From: Ipomoea triloba
Lineage: Eukaryota; Streptophyta; Magnoliopsida; Solanales; Convolvulaceae
NCBI RefSeq assembly: GCF_003576645.1
Contig: NC_044920.1
Span: 8,898,970 to 8,962,969 of the forward strand
Length of the DNA: 64,000 nucleotides
Reading direction: 5' to 3'
Shown piece after piece: positions 1 through 12,350 of the stretch (positions are counted from its first letter, which is position 1; every line of letters starts with the position of its first letter). The notes beneath the pieces were generated by a model, which ran no database searches, was not told the DNA's origin, and saw nothing but the letters and a program-made list of their open reading frames with translations. Both the position numbers and the translations under genes were made by a program.

Positions 1-185
1 TGTAAATTGTTAGTTTATTATTCCTTTTTAAAAATTTTGTTATTTGTACATAAAAAATAATTAAAATAATTTATACATAACTCACATAAAACATAATTCA
101 TCAAACATTAAACATTACATAATTGATTATACATAAGTACATAATCATATTAGTAACATAACAATAATAAAACATTGCAAACAAT

Positions 186-187
<2 letters not shown>

Positions 188-238
<51 letters not shown>

Positions 239-430
239 TAATATATATATATATATAAAAGTAATGTACTGTGTGTATGTAATATATATACACACAGTAC
301 ATATATATATACTAATATACATATGTACACACAGTACAAACTATATAATATATATATATATATATATAGTTTAATAATATATATATATAAAAGTAATGTA
401 CTTATATATATAATTATTAAAAAAAAAAAA
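188..430. repeat. TA-rich microsatellite tract
   Basis: Several long runs of alternating T and A are separated by short GTAC- and ACACAGTAC-containing spacers, ending in a poly-A run at about 418-434. The preceding 1-187 is AT-rich with no recognisable gene. Confidence 0.9.
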
Positions 431-606
431 AAAACAGGCGGGTAGCCCGCGGCCCACCAGGCCCGCCCCGCCAAGCCTACGGGCCTTGGCGGGGCGGGCC
501 AAAAAAGCCTGCCCTTTGGCAGGCTTCAATTTTCAAAACCCGCCCCCTACCTAAGTAGGGGGCGGGGCGGGGCGGGCCGGCGGGCTAAGCCCGTTTTGAC
601 AGCTCT
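431..606. mobile_element. hAT-like transposon end (GC-rich subterminal hairpins)
   Basis: This short GC-rich block holds three perfect or near-perfect hairpins: a 16-bp arm pair at 460-475 / 485-500, a 9-bp pair around 507-525, and a 12-bp pair at 539-550 / 555-566. It ends in CCCGTTTTGACAGCTCTA, which read on the other strand starts TAGAGCTGTCAAAACGGG. Plant Ac/hAT non-autonomous elements often have such ends with GGGCGGG-rich subterminal repeats. The matching other end is not visible in the window, so only one terminus is supported. Confidence 0.5.
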
Positions 607-639
607 AGGTTCTGATTAGGAGTAAGGGGTCAATGCAGC

Positions 640-1990
640 TTCCTACAAAGACGAACCGGAGGAGACAGGAATTAGAGTTGGAGATAAGGTAGAATGGAGA
701 GGTAAAGATAGACTGGTTGGCTGGAACCAGTGTCAATATGAGTGTTGGAGGACAAAGTCGGCTGTGACAATGCTAATCGAGTAAAGAGAAATTCATGATT
801 AATGAAATGAACATGTCTGGAGATATAAACATGACCAGAAGTGGGATCGAGACACTTGTATGCCAACTAGTTTAAGGAATAGCCAAGAAAAACACACGGT
901 TTTGACTTGGGTAGTAGTTTGGTTTGATTGTATGGACGTAACCAAGGAAAACTTAGGCATCCAAAAGGTTTGAGTTTGGCATAATTCGGACTTTTGTTGA
1001 AGAGCACTTGAAAGGGTGACTTATTACCCAAATCGGGAGTAGGAAGTCTATTAATCAAATAGACAGCAACTTGAAACACATATGACCAATACGAATTAGG
1101 AATATTAGAAAAATATAGCAATGACATACCGGTCTCAACAATGTGTCAATGACAACGCTCCACCATTCCATTATGTCCAGGAGTGTGAGGCGGAGTAGTG
1201 AAATGAGAAATACCACAAGCATTAAATAAAGGGACACATTTTTTTATATTCACCCCCATTTTATTATAATAAACTGAGATTATTGGGAGATTAAAAAACT
1301 TCTCAACTACTCTTTTAAACAGCGGAAACATGACAAACACATCTAATTTCCATCTAAGAAGGTATAGCCAAACATATTTGGAAAAATGATCAATAAACAC
1401 AATGTAATAAGAAAACCCATCAACCAAAACATCTGTGGTACCCCAAACATCCGTATAAAGTAAGTGAAGAGGTTTAGAGCTTGTCATTGAGGATTGAGAG
1501 AATGGAAATTTATGACTTTTATTTATGTAACAAGACGTACATTTGTAGTTATTGACTGAAGTTAAATCATAAGATACCTTGTTACATTTTAAAGTAGCTA
1601 ATAAAACTCTATTGGAAGGGTGTCATAGTTTGTGATGCCATTCCGACACAGAGAAAACTTGCGTAACATTGACCACAGGCTGGACAGTGTGAAAGATAGA
1701 GTAAATATCATAGAAGGTTTCCCAACGCATTAGAGGCGCCCCTCGTGTGAAGATCCTTCACAAGAAAATAAGTGTCAAAAAATTCTACTGAAACTCTATT
1801 AGATTTGCATAATTTAGACACTGAAACCAAGTTTTTGCGCAAGTTAGGAACACAAAGTACATTGTGTAATGTTAACGGGCGAAAGGAAGTAGGAAAAGAA
1901 GTGTGACCAGTGTGGGAAATGGGTAAGGAGTTACCATCACCAAGCACGACCTCATCAAGTCTAGGATATTCTTCAAAAGCTTGTAGAAAT
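640..1990 (-). pseudogene. copia pol remnant (protease region and integrase)
   Basis: Open pieces in copia order read leftwards. A pre-protease/protease stretch (NVLCVPNLRKNLVSVSKL, near 1820) is followed by an integrase core (TDVWGTTDVLVDGFSYYIVF, then HFTTPPHTPGHNGMVERCH, near 1150-1480). Next comes the integrase C-terminal part (YLINRLPTPDLGNKSPFQVL, then KPFGCLSFPWLRPYN, near 870-1120) and a last piece to about 672. The frame changes at least three times. The D-D-E residues are only partly recognisable (E in MVERCH). No reverse transcriptase follows. Confidence 0.8.
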
Positions 1991-2085
1991 TATGGGTTGG
2001 ATACTGTATGTTGAGAAGCACCACTATCCATCACCCATTGTTGGCCAAGTTGAGTACTCCTTGAAGTTGTATTGATTGCCGAAGA

Positions 2086-2942
2086 CTAATTGCGATTAAC
2101 ACTTTGCAAACCTGTCACTTGAATATTGTGTTCCTTCAAAAACTTTGCGAGCTTACGGCAATATCGAGTGTCATGGCCAGGAAAGTCATAGTAATGACAG
2201 AATCTACCCGAACGAGTGTTATTTCCTCCTTTGGTTCGGCGATTAGTGGCATACCCTTGCCCTCGTGAAGAACGATCACAATCGTGATAGGAACGTCGCT
2301 CCAAAGCATTTGCAATGGCTATGAGCGAACGCGATGAGGCTTCATTTTCCTTCAAAACACGTTCATAATCTGTGAGGACATCCAATAGTTCCCCGAAAGA
2401 GAGAGAAGTTTCACGAACTCGCACTACTGCCATGATTGGGTTAAACTCCTCTCCAAGTTGGGTGATAATATGGACAACAAGGTCCTCGTCCGAAATAAAA
2501 CTGCCTACAAGAGATAGATAATCGGCAATGGATCTCATCTCCTTCATGTAGTCAAGGACAATTCTCAAATTTTTGGGGGAGTTCTTGGTAAGCCAAGCTT
2601 TGAGTGAGACAACTCGCCCCTAAGATGAGGTAGAAAAGCTCACAGCAAGACGCGTCCAGGCTTTAGCTGCTGTAGAGACCGAAGATATAATGGGTTGAAT
2701 GGTGTCTAAGCAGCTACTTAGGAGAGCACTAACCAAAATTTGGTCTTGTCGAAACCAACTAATGTAGCATCGATAAACTGAATTGGAGCAGTGATAGTAC
2801 TATCAACATAGCCTACAAGATCCAATCCGATCAACGTGGATTGGACTTGCCATCTCCACACGGGAAAGTTGGTGGAGGTTAATTTAATTGGAAAGTGCGA
2901 CGGAGCCGTGAGGTGAACGATCGGGGAAGGCTCAGGAGCCAT
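2086..2942 (-). pseudogene. copia gag remnant
   Basis: The ATG at 2942 opens a frame that resembles copia Gag N-termini (LTSTNFPVWRWQVQ, then LVGYVD). The frame is broken, and a second open stretch (2568-2086) carries the UBN2-like Gag region (EEFNPIMAVV) and a basic segment. The zinc knuckle reads CHYYDFPGHDTRYC, where the second cysteine of the usual CX2CX4HX4C has become tyrosine, so nucleic-acid binding by this motif would be lost. It is a non-functional Gag fragment of the minus-strand element. Confidence 0.8.
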
Positions 2943-3012
2943 CTTGATAAAGAGAGAGCAGCAAGGGAAAGAAAAAAAATAATGATAATAATATACCCGC
3001 TAGAGTGAACAT

Positions 3013-3024
3013 GCACTGATACCA
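3013..3024 (-). promoter_or_regulatory. tRNA-iMet primer binding site (one mismatch)
   Basis: The minus strand reads TGGTATCAGTGC, one base different from the plant initiator-Met primer site TGGTATCAGAGC. It lies 71 bases upstream of the gag ATG and sets the orientation and 5' side of the minus-strand copia remnant. Confidence 0.7.
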
Positions 3025-3240
3025 TATAAGAGTTTAGGGAAAAGGCATATATTATGTTATATTGGCACAGAGCATTACAAGCTTATATATACACATACAG
3101 AGAGAATGATAGAAACTAATGTACAGCAAAAAGCTCATATTCTAAGGGAAGAGACCATGAAGATAGAAACTATAAGTGGAATAAAACAATAGCTAGGTGG
3201 AAGCCTTAATAGAGCCTTGACCACAGAGCCGATATCAAGT

Positions 3241-5831
3241 CTCAAGTTTTTCAAAAATGTAAATTACTTGTTACTCTGCCTCTTTCTACTTCTCCAAGTA
3301 GAGAGTGTTGGTTAATCATAAAAGTTGTGTTGAATCCCCAACTTGATGTAAATTTGGCTTGAGAATTGAGATGATTTTCTTGAAGTTTGCCAAAGTTTTA
3401 AGCTTCATCTGAAATTTTTGCTCTTGATCGAGTATCTCTCTCTCGTCGTGGGTTTGATTGCTTGAATCCTTATGAATTCTCTCTTAGCAATTGTAAATTA
3501 ACCAACACCTCATTCAGCTTTGAATGAAGGTAGTTATTGACCCATTTGAATATGTCCGTTGGAGAGAACGATTTCAAATGTCTATTGCCCTTCATGTATT
3601 AACCAACGTGTAATACATAGGTTGCTTTTGTTAAGATTTTCAAATGTTGTCTCTATTTTTTTTGCCTGCATTTTGCTTTCTATATTGCACATGTTGTCTT
3701 GGCTATTTTGGAAATCATTCTTGGAAAATGTATATAGGACTCTTTTTCCTTTTGTAACATTCCTTGTGCAATGTCTGATTTTAAGGAAGTTTACTATTTG
3801 TCATAGAATGTCTACACAGTTGATCTATAAAGTTATATTGACTTCTCGTAACTTTTTGTACCATTCCTTAGCAACCTTCGGATTTGACTTTCCTTGAGTC
3901 AATCATTTACTTTTTGGAAGTGTTAACTATTCACTCAATTAATTTTTCATTCCCAATTTTCCATTCACTGTTAGTTTTTCCATTATTCAACCATTTAACC
4001 TTATGGTCGTCAACTCTTCGTCTTCAAAGTATTCAGCTTTCCAGTCTTCAATCCTTAACTTCTCGAATCTTTACCTTTTCGTTACTTGACTTCTCGAAGA
4101 TGACCTTTCGGAAGTTATTGTTCTGACCTTCTAAGACTTAACTATCCTGAGAATACTTTTCTAACTTAGTTTTACTTTTCAGTTTTTAACTTTCTAGATA
4201 GTAAAGTTCATCATCTAAGTGAACATTTTGGATTTACATTGAAAATTTTCCAATTCTAAAAAATAAAAACTAATTGTGGATGACCTAACTTTTGTAAGTT
4301 GTTTGGTATCACCAAAATCTAACACATGTTCCTAACAAAGATGAGTCCAATTATGATTTTGGTCGAGTCAAAGTGGATTCAAGTACTCCTAAGTGAGACG
4401 AAGAAATTGATATATTGTAAGCGTAAAACGAATAATGGGTGAATGAGATATTGAGTCTCAAAGTAAGCCCATTTGAGTTGAAAAATAATGGTGGAAACAG
4501 GATAGGCTTAGAAGAAGCCTTTATGGAACATTATGGAATGGGAAGTGAGTTTGCACTAGTATAAATACAATTCCCTTTTAGAAGGAATTTGAATTGTATA
4601 GCATAGATGTTCTTTCTCTCGTGTAAGAGAGGCATGACGACTTGACTCATGTGTTCTACCTTGTTCTCTTGTTTGCTGAATGTATTGTCTCAGTGCCAAA
4701 CGTTAAATAAAAATTCGGCAACCCTTTCATTTTTGTGCTTTATTTTGTGAATTATTTTGATACTATTCCAACATTATTTTGGACAGGGTATATTTCAGTA
4801 TAGTTCAGTATAGTTCTGTTTGAGTATCTGTCTTATCATTGATTTAGTATATGACTGCTAGATCAGTAAGTGAGTCAAAGATAAGACTTAGTGCGGAATT
4901 AAAGCAAATAGAAACAAGAGAAATACGATATTGTTTACCCAGTTCGATACAACAATATCTATGTCTAGGAGACCACCATCAGTAAGTCCGATCCAATCCA
5001 CTATCTCAACTAGTCAATCATACATATGGTAAAGATATCGCAATCTCAACCCAATGTGTGTTATACCTCACAAGGTAGCAACCCAATCTGATGAAGCCTA
5101 TAGAGGATTGTTGAGGCGGGGATCCAAGCAACTAGCAATCCAAATAGTCCCTCATTTGGAGATCCACGCTGTCACAGTCTAATCCACTAACTTACTCACC
5201 ACTGCACCACAGTTGTATGGAGTACGACCCATAATTCAGCACAAGGAAACTTATCTTCTCAATAAAGCAACTTAGCATAAATCATGATGGTATTGAGAAG
5301 ATGATGATGATCGAAATAATAAACTCTTAAACTCTCATGGAAGAAGAAGATCTCAAAATAATTTCTCGTGTATGTAAAGTCTCAAGGTTGCAAACTTCTT
5401 CAAATTTATAATGAGTCTTCGAATCTTGGATGACAAGTAATCCTCTAGGGTTACCATGTAGACGTAGATTACTTGCCATACTCCTTCTAAGAAAATTTTG
5501 ACTTCTAAAACTCTAGTTTCAAAAAACATCAATTATATGGATATTGCTCCACTGGTCCTGAGGTAAGTCGGTGAAGATATTCAATCATGTTTCCAAATCT
5601 TCATTGGTGTAGAATTTGTTCTATCAAAGCCTTCATCAGTAGCACAACCTTCACTAATGTAGAATCTGGTCTTGCCAGAAACTTCTTTAGTAACTTAAGA
5701 CCTACACTTATTTATTTGCACAATATAACCAATTATAAACATAGGGTTTACAATCATAAACACTAACAACATTATTCCATTTTTCCATTCAAATAATATT
5801 TCAATTTGAACAAAAAACTTGATTGTTTCAC

Positions 5832-5833
<2 letters not shown>
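3241..5833. other. Gene-free stretch, no recognised element
   Basis: This is AT-rich sequence with only short chance ORFs (3559-3897 and 3884-4126 are low-complexity, Leu/Phe-rich and match nothing I know). From about 4860 to 5760 the text (TTTACCCAGTTCGATAC and following) resembles non-coding repeat sequence seen in other eudicots, but I cannot assign a family or borders. Confidence 0.5.

Positions 5834-5898
<65 letters not shown>
5834..5898. repeat. (ATT)n microsatellite
   Basis: About 21 uninterrupted ATT trinucleotides. Confidence 0.95.
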
Positions 5899-6039
5899 GA
5901 CGGAATTAATTAACCATGGGGCTCGAATTAACTAAGACCAATTAATTAAAGGAAATAAAGACAAGATATAAGGCTTCAAGGAGACAAAGTGCCTTGTATT
6001 ATGTTGCTCATGTAATGAGAGTACAAGAGATGTCTAGAT

Positions 6040-6187
6040 TGTTAGAGTCATTAGGCTGGTGTGTGGTTGATATTATTTTGACTAAGCTACTCCCTATTAT
6101 GTTGGGGTAAGTTAAGTCTCCTGTATCTATTGTATTACTTATAAGTTAGTGTTGATCAATTTGAATATACGAGATAATACTTTCACT
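6040..6187 (+). repeat. 5' LTR of copia E1
   Basis: It pairs with 38573-38720 at equal length (148 bp) with nine mismatches by eye. The right border was set by the TAGAT target duplication on the far side. The last bases read CACT rather than a clean terminal CA. Confidence 0.88.
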
Positions 6188-6199
6188 TGGTATCAGAGC
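6188..6199 (+). promoter_or_regulatory. tRNA-iMet primer binding site of copia E1
   Basis: TGGTATCAGAGC directly follows the left LTR and is an exact match to the usual plant copia primer site. Confidence 0.92.
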
Positions 6200-6295
6200 T
6201 TGGATGGTGGCGGTCGTGACAGTGCGCTCCGATGAATGAGTCGACGTGGGTGAAGGGGAGGAAAATTTGGAAACCTATCGCTATCTGATACCAAT

Positions 6296-7200
6296 TTGGA
6301 AGCTCTGGCCACTACCCCAAATCCCTTAACCTCCGCTCATCACTTTGTTTCTCTGAAACTTACCTCTCAGAATTACCTCTTTTGGAGAACCCAACTCGTA
6401 CCATTCCGACGAGGCCAAGGGCTGCTTGGTTATGTCGACGGCAACCTCCCCTACCTGCCGGTTGTCCTCACCTCCGTCGCTGCTACCGGATCCTCTAAGG
6501 TGACGAACACCACCACACCGAATCCGGCGCACACTGTTTGGGTCCAACAGGACCAGTCCATTCTGTCGCTTCTCATCTCGTCGCTCTCTGACGAGGTGAT
6601 GTACCTTGCCGTTGGAAGGATAACCGCACGCGAAGTATGGCTCTCCATCACGGTGGTGTTGGGATCTTTGACGTAGGCACGATGTCTCAATTTACTTGGG
6701 CAATTCCAGAGTCTCCTCCAAGGTGACAGCTCTCCGGCAGAATTCCTCGGATGAACACAATTGCTGATCGAAGACTTGGCACTTGCCGGTCGCACCATCT
6801 CCCTTGATGAGCAGAATCTTTACGTGTTTAGAGGGCTCCGGCCGGAGTTTCGAGCGATGGCTGCTTCTCTCACGGTCTCAGGTACCCCAGTTTCAATTCC
6901 GCAGTTGTCTGACTTCCTACAGGCCCAACAATTCATATATGCCGATGATTTTACGCCTGGTGGAGAGGGCTTCAACGCTGGCTCTCCGACTGCCATGTTC
7001 GCTGGCCGTGGCCAGAGGTAGAACAGAGATGGTGGATCTAGTGGTCGCTATCCACACGGTGGTCAAGGGCGTGAGCGCCATCGCGGACAAGGTCGTGGCA
7101 GAAGAGGAACACCCCGCTGTCAGATATGCAGATCGCACGGGCACACCGCCATCTACTGCTACAAGCGGTATTCTGGCCATACCTCCCCCTAGGCGAATGT
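6296..7200 (+). pseudogene. E1 gag, broken
   Basis: The copia Gag starts at a TTG where an ATG is expected, then reads SAHHFVSLKLTSQNYLFWRT and LLGYVDGNL. An in-frame stop follows at about 6674 and another shortly after. The UBN2-type Gag core continues (EFRAMAASLTVSG, near 6850), followed by a basic Arg/Gly stretch. The zinc knuckle CQICRSHGHTAIYC is intact (CX2CX4HX4C, near 7125-7170) but lies in another frame. It would have packaged element RNA, and is inactive now. Confidence 0.85.
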
Positions 7201-8720
7201 CGCGGTTGCTGATGACTCCACCACGACGACTGAGGTTCATGCATGGTACCCAGACAGGGGTGCTTCGTCGCACGCCACTCCGGACTCGGCAGTAATGATG
7301 CGGGCAGAGTCCTACACTGGCGGTGATGTTCTTCGCGTCGGTAACGGCAAAGGGTTAAATATTTCAAGTATTGGTCATGCAGTAATTCCATCTAAATCCA
7401 AGTCTTTAATTTTTCAAATATATTACATGTGCCTGATCTTTCTGTGTCACTTTTATTTGTTCAACGATTCGCAATTGAAAATCAAGTCTTTTTTGAATTT
7501 CACCCGAATTTCTTTGTTGTGAAGGACTCCATAACCAAAACGGTGATCCTTAAGGGTCCTAGCACGGGTGACTTATACAAGCTCATGGTTCCTCCATCTC
7601 ATGTTGCATTCTTAACTGCTCGGGCCTCGTCCGATGTGTGGCATCGTAGGTTAGGCCACCCGCATGCTCGCGTGCTTCAGCGTATTCTATAGGATTGTCC
7701 GGTCACTCAGAATAAATCCGGTACGTCACAGTTGTGTTCTCCTTGCCAACTTGGCAAGTGTTCCCGTTTCCCTTTAGCTAGAATAAACTCTCGTAGTGAT
7801 AATATTTTGGACGTTGTACACGGACATTTGGGGTTCTGCGCCAGTTATTTCTACGAATGGTTTTCGCTACTTTGTTTTATTCGTGGACGATTTTTCTCAT
7901 TTTTTTATCCGTTATGTTCAAAGTCTGACATTTATAAGGTGTTTGATTTATTTCGTAAAATGGTAGAACGCATGTTTTCAAGGTCTATTAAATCTATACA
8001 GTCTGATTTAGGGGGCGAATATCGTCGTTTGCATGTCATTTTCTGTTGGTATTGTGCATAGGCAATCTTGCGCCTACATGCACGAACAAAATGGCCGGGT
8101 AGAACGCCGTAATAAACACATTGTCGAAACCGGCTTGGCCCTTCTAGCCGATAGTTCCGTACTGTTAAAACACTGGGATTCGACTTTTGAAACAACCACC
8201 TACCTTATTAATCGCTTACCTTCCCCTGTGTTACAATTCCCTAGTCCATACTACTAGATACATAAAACCCAACCAACATACACTTTTCTGCAGGTCTTCG
8301 GGTGTCAATGTTTCCTGTATCTTCGGCTTTACAACCGTCACAAAATAGAGTTCCGCTCTGCACCCTACGTCTTTCTAGGGTATCCTACGTCTTATAGGGG
8401 TTACCGCTGCATGAACCTTAATATTGGAAAAACCTTTATTTGCTGTCATGTTCGATTTGACGAGTCTATATTTCCCTTTGCATAAGATTCGTCTTTACAG
8501 GTCCAGACCTAGCCTCCCGAGCCCAGTACACCATGGGGTTCATGTCACCGACTGAAAGCACTACTGGTGTCCCCACCCAAAGGCGTGGCTTGTGGGCGCA
8601 AGTGCAAGAACGAGCTCTACCACAGGACCAGGCACACACCATGAGGCTCTGCCATATGACACGCGGCACAGGTGAAGAATTCCATGCACTCACAACATCT
8701 ACAGACCCGAGTTGCTATTC
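7201..8720 (+). pseudogene. E1 protease and integrase, broken
   Basis: After a degenerate protease region the GAG-pre-integrase is clear (SSDVWHRRLGHPHARVLQ, then CSPCQLGKCSRFP, 7636-7770). The integrase core follows in pieces. The first acidic region reads VVHGHLGF, where Asp would be expected. The second is intact (QSDLGGEY, near 8003), and the third is present (QNGRVERRNKHIVETG, near 8090). An AP/frame region (HKIEFRSAPYVFLGYPTSY) follows near 8340. Several frameshifts and stops make this inactive. Confidence 0.8.
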
Positions 8721-8722
8721 TT

Positions 8723-9077
8723 AGGCTGTGGGCCATCGACAGTGGCGTAACGCCATGGACCAGGAATTTAATACCCTACTCCACAATAACACATGGCGTT
8801 TGGTTCCCGCTGACCCCGATATGAACGTCATTGGGTGCAAGTGGGTCTACAGCACCAAACACAAGGCAGATGGCTCAATAGAACGCCATAAGGCGCGCCT
8901 CGTGGCCAAAGGGTTTAATCAGGTGGCTGGTGAGGACTTCTTCGACACATTTAGTCAGGTGGTCAAACCGACTACGGTTCGCATTCTTTCTTCCCTCGCG
9001 GTCTCCTGCGGGTGGACTCTACGTCAACTGGATGTCCACAACGCCTTCCTAAACGGCCACCTAGCTGAAATTGTGTA
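8723..9077 (+). pseudogene. E1 reverse transcriptase, N-terminal half
   Basis: Typical copia reverse transcriptase text: WRNAMDQEFNTLLHNNTW, then NVIGCKWVYSTKHKADGSIE, HKARLVAKGFNQ and LDVHNAFLNGHL (first catalytic Asp). It is cut after EIVY by a solo LTR at 9078 and resumes at 10298. Any product reading into the LTR would end at 9168. Confidence 0.9.
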
Positions 9078-10292
9078 TGTTAGGAACCCAGAACTCTTGA
9101 TTTTGATGATACCAAAGACCAGAGGAGACCCCCCCCCCCCCAACTTTTTCTTTGTCTGTTTTACTTAATATGTAGAATACTGGTTAAGGATTCGTCTCAA
9201 CGAGTTCATAACAGAACCGAAGGTAACTTTCAGCCCAAGACTTACCAAGGCCGAATATTGGAAGGGTCGATCTCTTAGAGAAGACCGAATAATCAAGATT
9301 ATTTATTCGAGGAGATGATGAGAAAATGATAAGGTCAATCATTCTCACGAATACCCAAGGCATAAAGACTCTAAAGACATTCTCTGAAATATTGTCTTGT
9401 CCATAGCCTTGATGTTGTGAATGATCAATGTCAAACGGATTCTAGGAAGCAATCCCAAGGAGCATTAAAAGTCATGTCCTTTTGTGTAAGACAAACGACA
9501 AATTGTTTTTACAATAAAGTAGACAAACGGCTAGAAAGTATTGACATTCACATGGGTCAACTATTACCTAGCGGATGTTACACACTAGACATAGGTTTTG
9601 AATTTTGATTTCCCTCCAACGGAATCAAAATTCACACCAATGTTTCATACAATTTGGAGCTGCTGGTTCATACATGCAATAGGCGATTATAAGCTTTCAA
9701 AAAGTGTGCAAAATATTCGAAAAAGCTCAAACTCATGATCCAGTTTTTAAGAGAAATCTTGTGCTATCTAAGTGTTGATTCAAGAAGCTCAAGCCAAGTT
9801 TTCAAGTTGGAGAAAAGTTCTACCCTTCAACCAACCTCTACTTGAGAGAAGTAGAAAGAGGCACAGTAAACTCAGAGAAGTTGAAAAACCTACACAAGCG
9901 TAGCTGCCTAGCTTTGTGATCAAAGGAGCGCGTTGTGGGAAGATATTGTACTATCAAAGGAGATAATAGTGCAATCCTTCACAAGTTGTGAAGAAGAGTG
10001 GAGTAGGTTTCGTTAACAGTCGAACCACTATGAAAACCTCTCTCTCTCTCCTTTACTTATTGCTTTATCTATTGCATTGCATCCTTACGAACCAAGCCTA
10101 ATATTTTCTTAACTATAAAACCGTGCAAAGTGATACTAAAAATGACAACCTTTTATTTTCCACTGCGTTTATCTTAAGTCAAGTTCTAACTCTCTTAAAG
10201 GATTTCTACTTGCAAAAGTTTTCAAAACCCAGTGAATCTATTCAACCCCCCCCCCCTTTCTAGACTCACTCCTCTATCAACCGGGACCAACA
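9078..10292 (+). mobile_element. Solo LTR of a SIRE/Maximus-like copia element
   Basis: A 1215-bp segment starting TGTTAGGAACCCAG and ending CGGGACCAACA is flanked by a perfect 5-bp duplication, GTGTA (9073-9077 and 10293-10297), exactly inside E1 reverse transcriptase. A poly-C run and TCTAGACTCACTCC precede the end, as in the LTR end of E7 at 50345-50387. No internal sequence remains, so it is a solo LTR left by LTR-LTR recombination. It contains no gene; the ORF at 9417-9608 is chance. Confidence 0.9.
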
Positions 10293-10297
10293 GTGTA

Positions 10298-11205
10298 CAT
10301 GCGCCAATCCCCCGGCTATGAAGACCCGGTATACCCCGATCATGTCTACCGACTCTAGAGGTCGTTGTATGGGCTGAAACAGACGCCTCGAGCCTGGTTT
10401 AAACAGCTTCATGATTTTTTGCTAACCGCATGTTTTATAGGTTCCAAGACCGACGTCTCTTTGTTTCACTACTCGGCTAGTACCTCGCATGTCTTCCTAT
10501 TAGTCTATGTAGACGACATTATCATGATGGGCGACAACTCAACCTTAATTGATGCGCTGCTGCGTCGTCTCTCCTCCACCTTTAAGATTCGAGACCTCGG
10601 CACGCCCAACTTTTTCCTTGGGATTGAGATGCTACCTGTCAAGGAGGGCCTACTACTCTTTCAGCGGCGGTATATGGGAGATCTTCTCACTCGGGCCGGT
10701 ATGTCTGACTGCAAACCTATAGCAACTCCGGCATCTATCACGCACGCTGTTGTGCCCAACGTGGAACTATTCGACAATCCTACTCAGTACAAGCGCCTAG
10801 CCGGGGCGCTACAATACTTGACCATCACTCTGCCAGACTTATCCTACGTGGTCAATCGGTTATATCAGTTCCTGCATGCCCCGACCACTGAACATTGGGG
10901 GCTCTTGAAGCGTGTTCTTGGGTATGTCAAGGGCACACTTGACTACGGACTTCGCCTGTCAGTTTCCGCGTCTTGTGACATTCATGCTTTTTCGGACACT
11001 GACTAGGTCGGATGCCCTGTTGATAGGAAGTTCACGAGTGGGTATGCGGTCTTTCTCGGGTCCAACTTAGTGTCTTGGATGTCTCGCAAACAACGGACAT
11101 TTGCTTGCTCATTGACTGAGGCTGAGTACAAGGGCTTGGCTAACCTCTTAGCTAAGGTCACGTGGGTTGTGTCCTTACTCCCTGAGTTGGGTCTTCACTT
11201 GAGTT
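10298..11205 (+). pseudogene. E1 reverse transcriptase C-terminal half and RNase H start
   Basis: This continues the polymerase after the solo LTR: SPGYEDPVYPDHVYRL, a TAG, then SLYGLKQTPRAWF and the catalytic YVDD at 10506-10517. The connection to RNase H is conserved (DLGTPNFFLGIE, then LAGALQYL, LDYGLRL, AFSDTD). A TAG at 11004-11006 breaks the frame. RNase H continues (GYAVFLGSNLVSWMSRKQ, LTEAEYKGLAN) and stops at about HLS, where E2 is inserted. The missing end lies at 38303. Confidence 0.9.
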
Positions 11206-11373
11206 TAATCAAATAACCAATATCAAAATAATTAACCATAGTCAAATAATTATGCAACAATCGGCAAGGTCTCGCATCCTCACCACAAGTTTTCAAAATT
11301 TTAAATTCCTAGCCAATTTTAATTCCTATATATACTTAAGATCTCCAAACTTAGGCTCCCAAAGGTTCGAACT

Positions 11374-11385
11374 GCTCTGATACCA
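11374..11385 (-). promoter_or_regulatory. tRNA-iMet primer binding site of E2
   Basis: The minus strand reads TGGTATCAGAGC exactly, three bases from the presumed LTR border (TGTTACA on that strand). It orients E2 leftwards. Confidence 0.8.
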
Positions 11386-12096
11386 ACTTGTAACACCCCC
11401 ATTTTTCAAGACCAATTTAGACCAAATTTCCTTAATTTTTTTTCTTTATTAATTGAAAATTTCTACAACCATAGCAGAAGCATAAACTAACCAAAATAAA
11501 AGGGGTATTACCGCCACGCTCAGGTATTTCTCTATACCCAAACGCTAAGGCTAAGGATTACAACTTACAAAGATATCTCCAGGCTAATACTAATACAACA
11601 AATCAAATATACCCATCTAAAAACAACTTCTAGATTTTCTATAAAAATGGAACTTTAACCAACTATCTAAGAAGTGGCGAATCGCTCTCATAATCCATGC
11701 TCATGCAGATGCACCTGGAATATACTCAAAGAGTATCGAAAGTTAGCGCAAAGCTATGTAAGATTTAATTCAACTCCTAAAATGACTATTTACACATAGC
11801 ACACAGGAGCACAACTTGTAGATAATAATATGTATAAATGTGTACATCAAAATTATTGGAACATAAAGATGCAAATAAACAATACTCACAATATTCTAAG
11901 TAATCACAGTTCTCCAAAACTATTCAAGAATTCCAAAATCCATAATTTCTCAAAAAAATACTCATAATTCATAACTTCCAAATCAATATTTCTCACAATA
12001 GAAATTTTAGGAACATTTCAAAAGTAGTATATCTTTCAAAATCGTTTGTTAATATATACATGTACGTATACATGGAGGAACACCTATCTCAATACA

Positions 12097-12350
12097 ATGG
12101 GCAGGGTCTTGTTTCATCAAGCCCTAGTGAACAATAATCTCTCTATTGAACACTACACAAATTCCATTCAATCTCAAATAATGGGCAGGGTCTTAATTAA
12201 TAAGCCCTAGTGAACAGTAATCACTCTACTGAACACTACACAACAATCCCATTTAATCTCAAATGATGGGCATGGTCTTAATTAATAAGCCCTAGTGAAC
12301 AGTAATCACTCTACTGAACACTACACAAAGATCCCATTTAAGTGGAACAG
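12097..12350. repeat. Three tandem copies of an 84-85 bp unit
   Basis: Units begin at 12097, 12181 and 12266 with ATGGGCAGGGTCTT or ATGGGCATGGTCTT and contain AAGCCCTAGTGAACA and GAACACTACACAA. They lie inside the E2 LTR-like block. No gene occurs in 11206-13131. Confidence 0.85.

Larger units (their letters stand above)
607..3240 (-). mobile_element. Decayed Ty1/copia element, 3' part missing
   Basis: Reading leftwards there is a primer site, a gag start, a degenerate zinc knuckle, a protease-region fragment, the GAG-pre-integrase and the integrase, in copia order. The reading frame stops being recognisable at about 640, next to the hAT-like end. Reverse transcriptase, RNase H and the downstream LTR are absent. 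The upstream LTR should lie just right of the primer site at 3013-3024, but I could not define its borders. The right limit is approximate. Confidence 0.8.

Noticed and set aside
238..474. Minus-strand 78-codon frame rich in Tyr/Ile
   Set aside because: It is a translation of TA microsatellites and has no protein-like composition.
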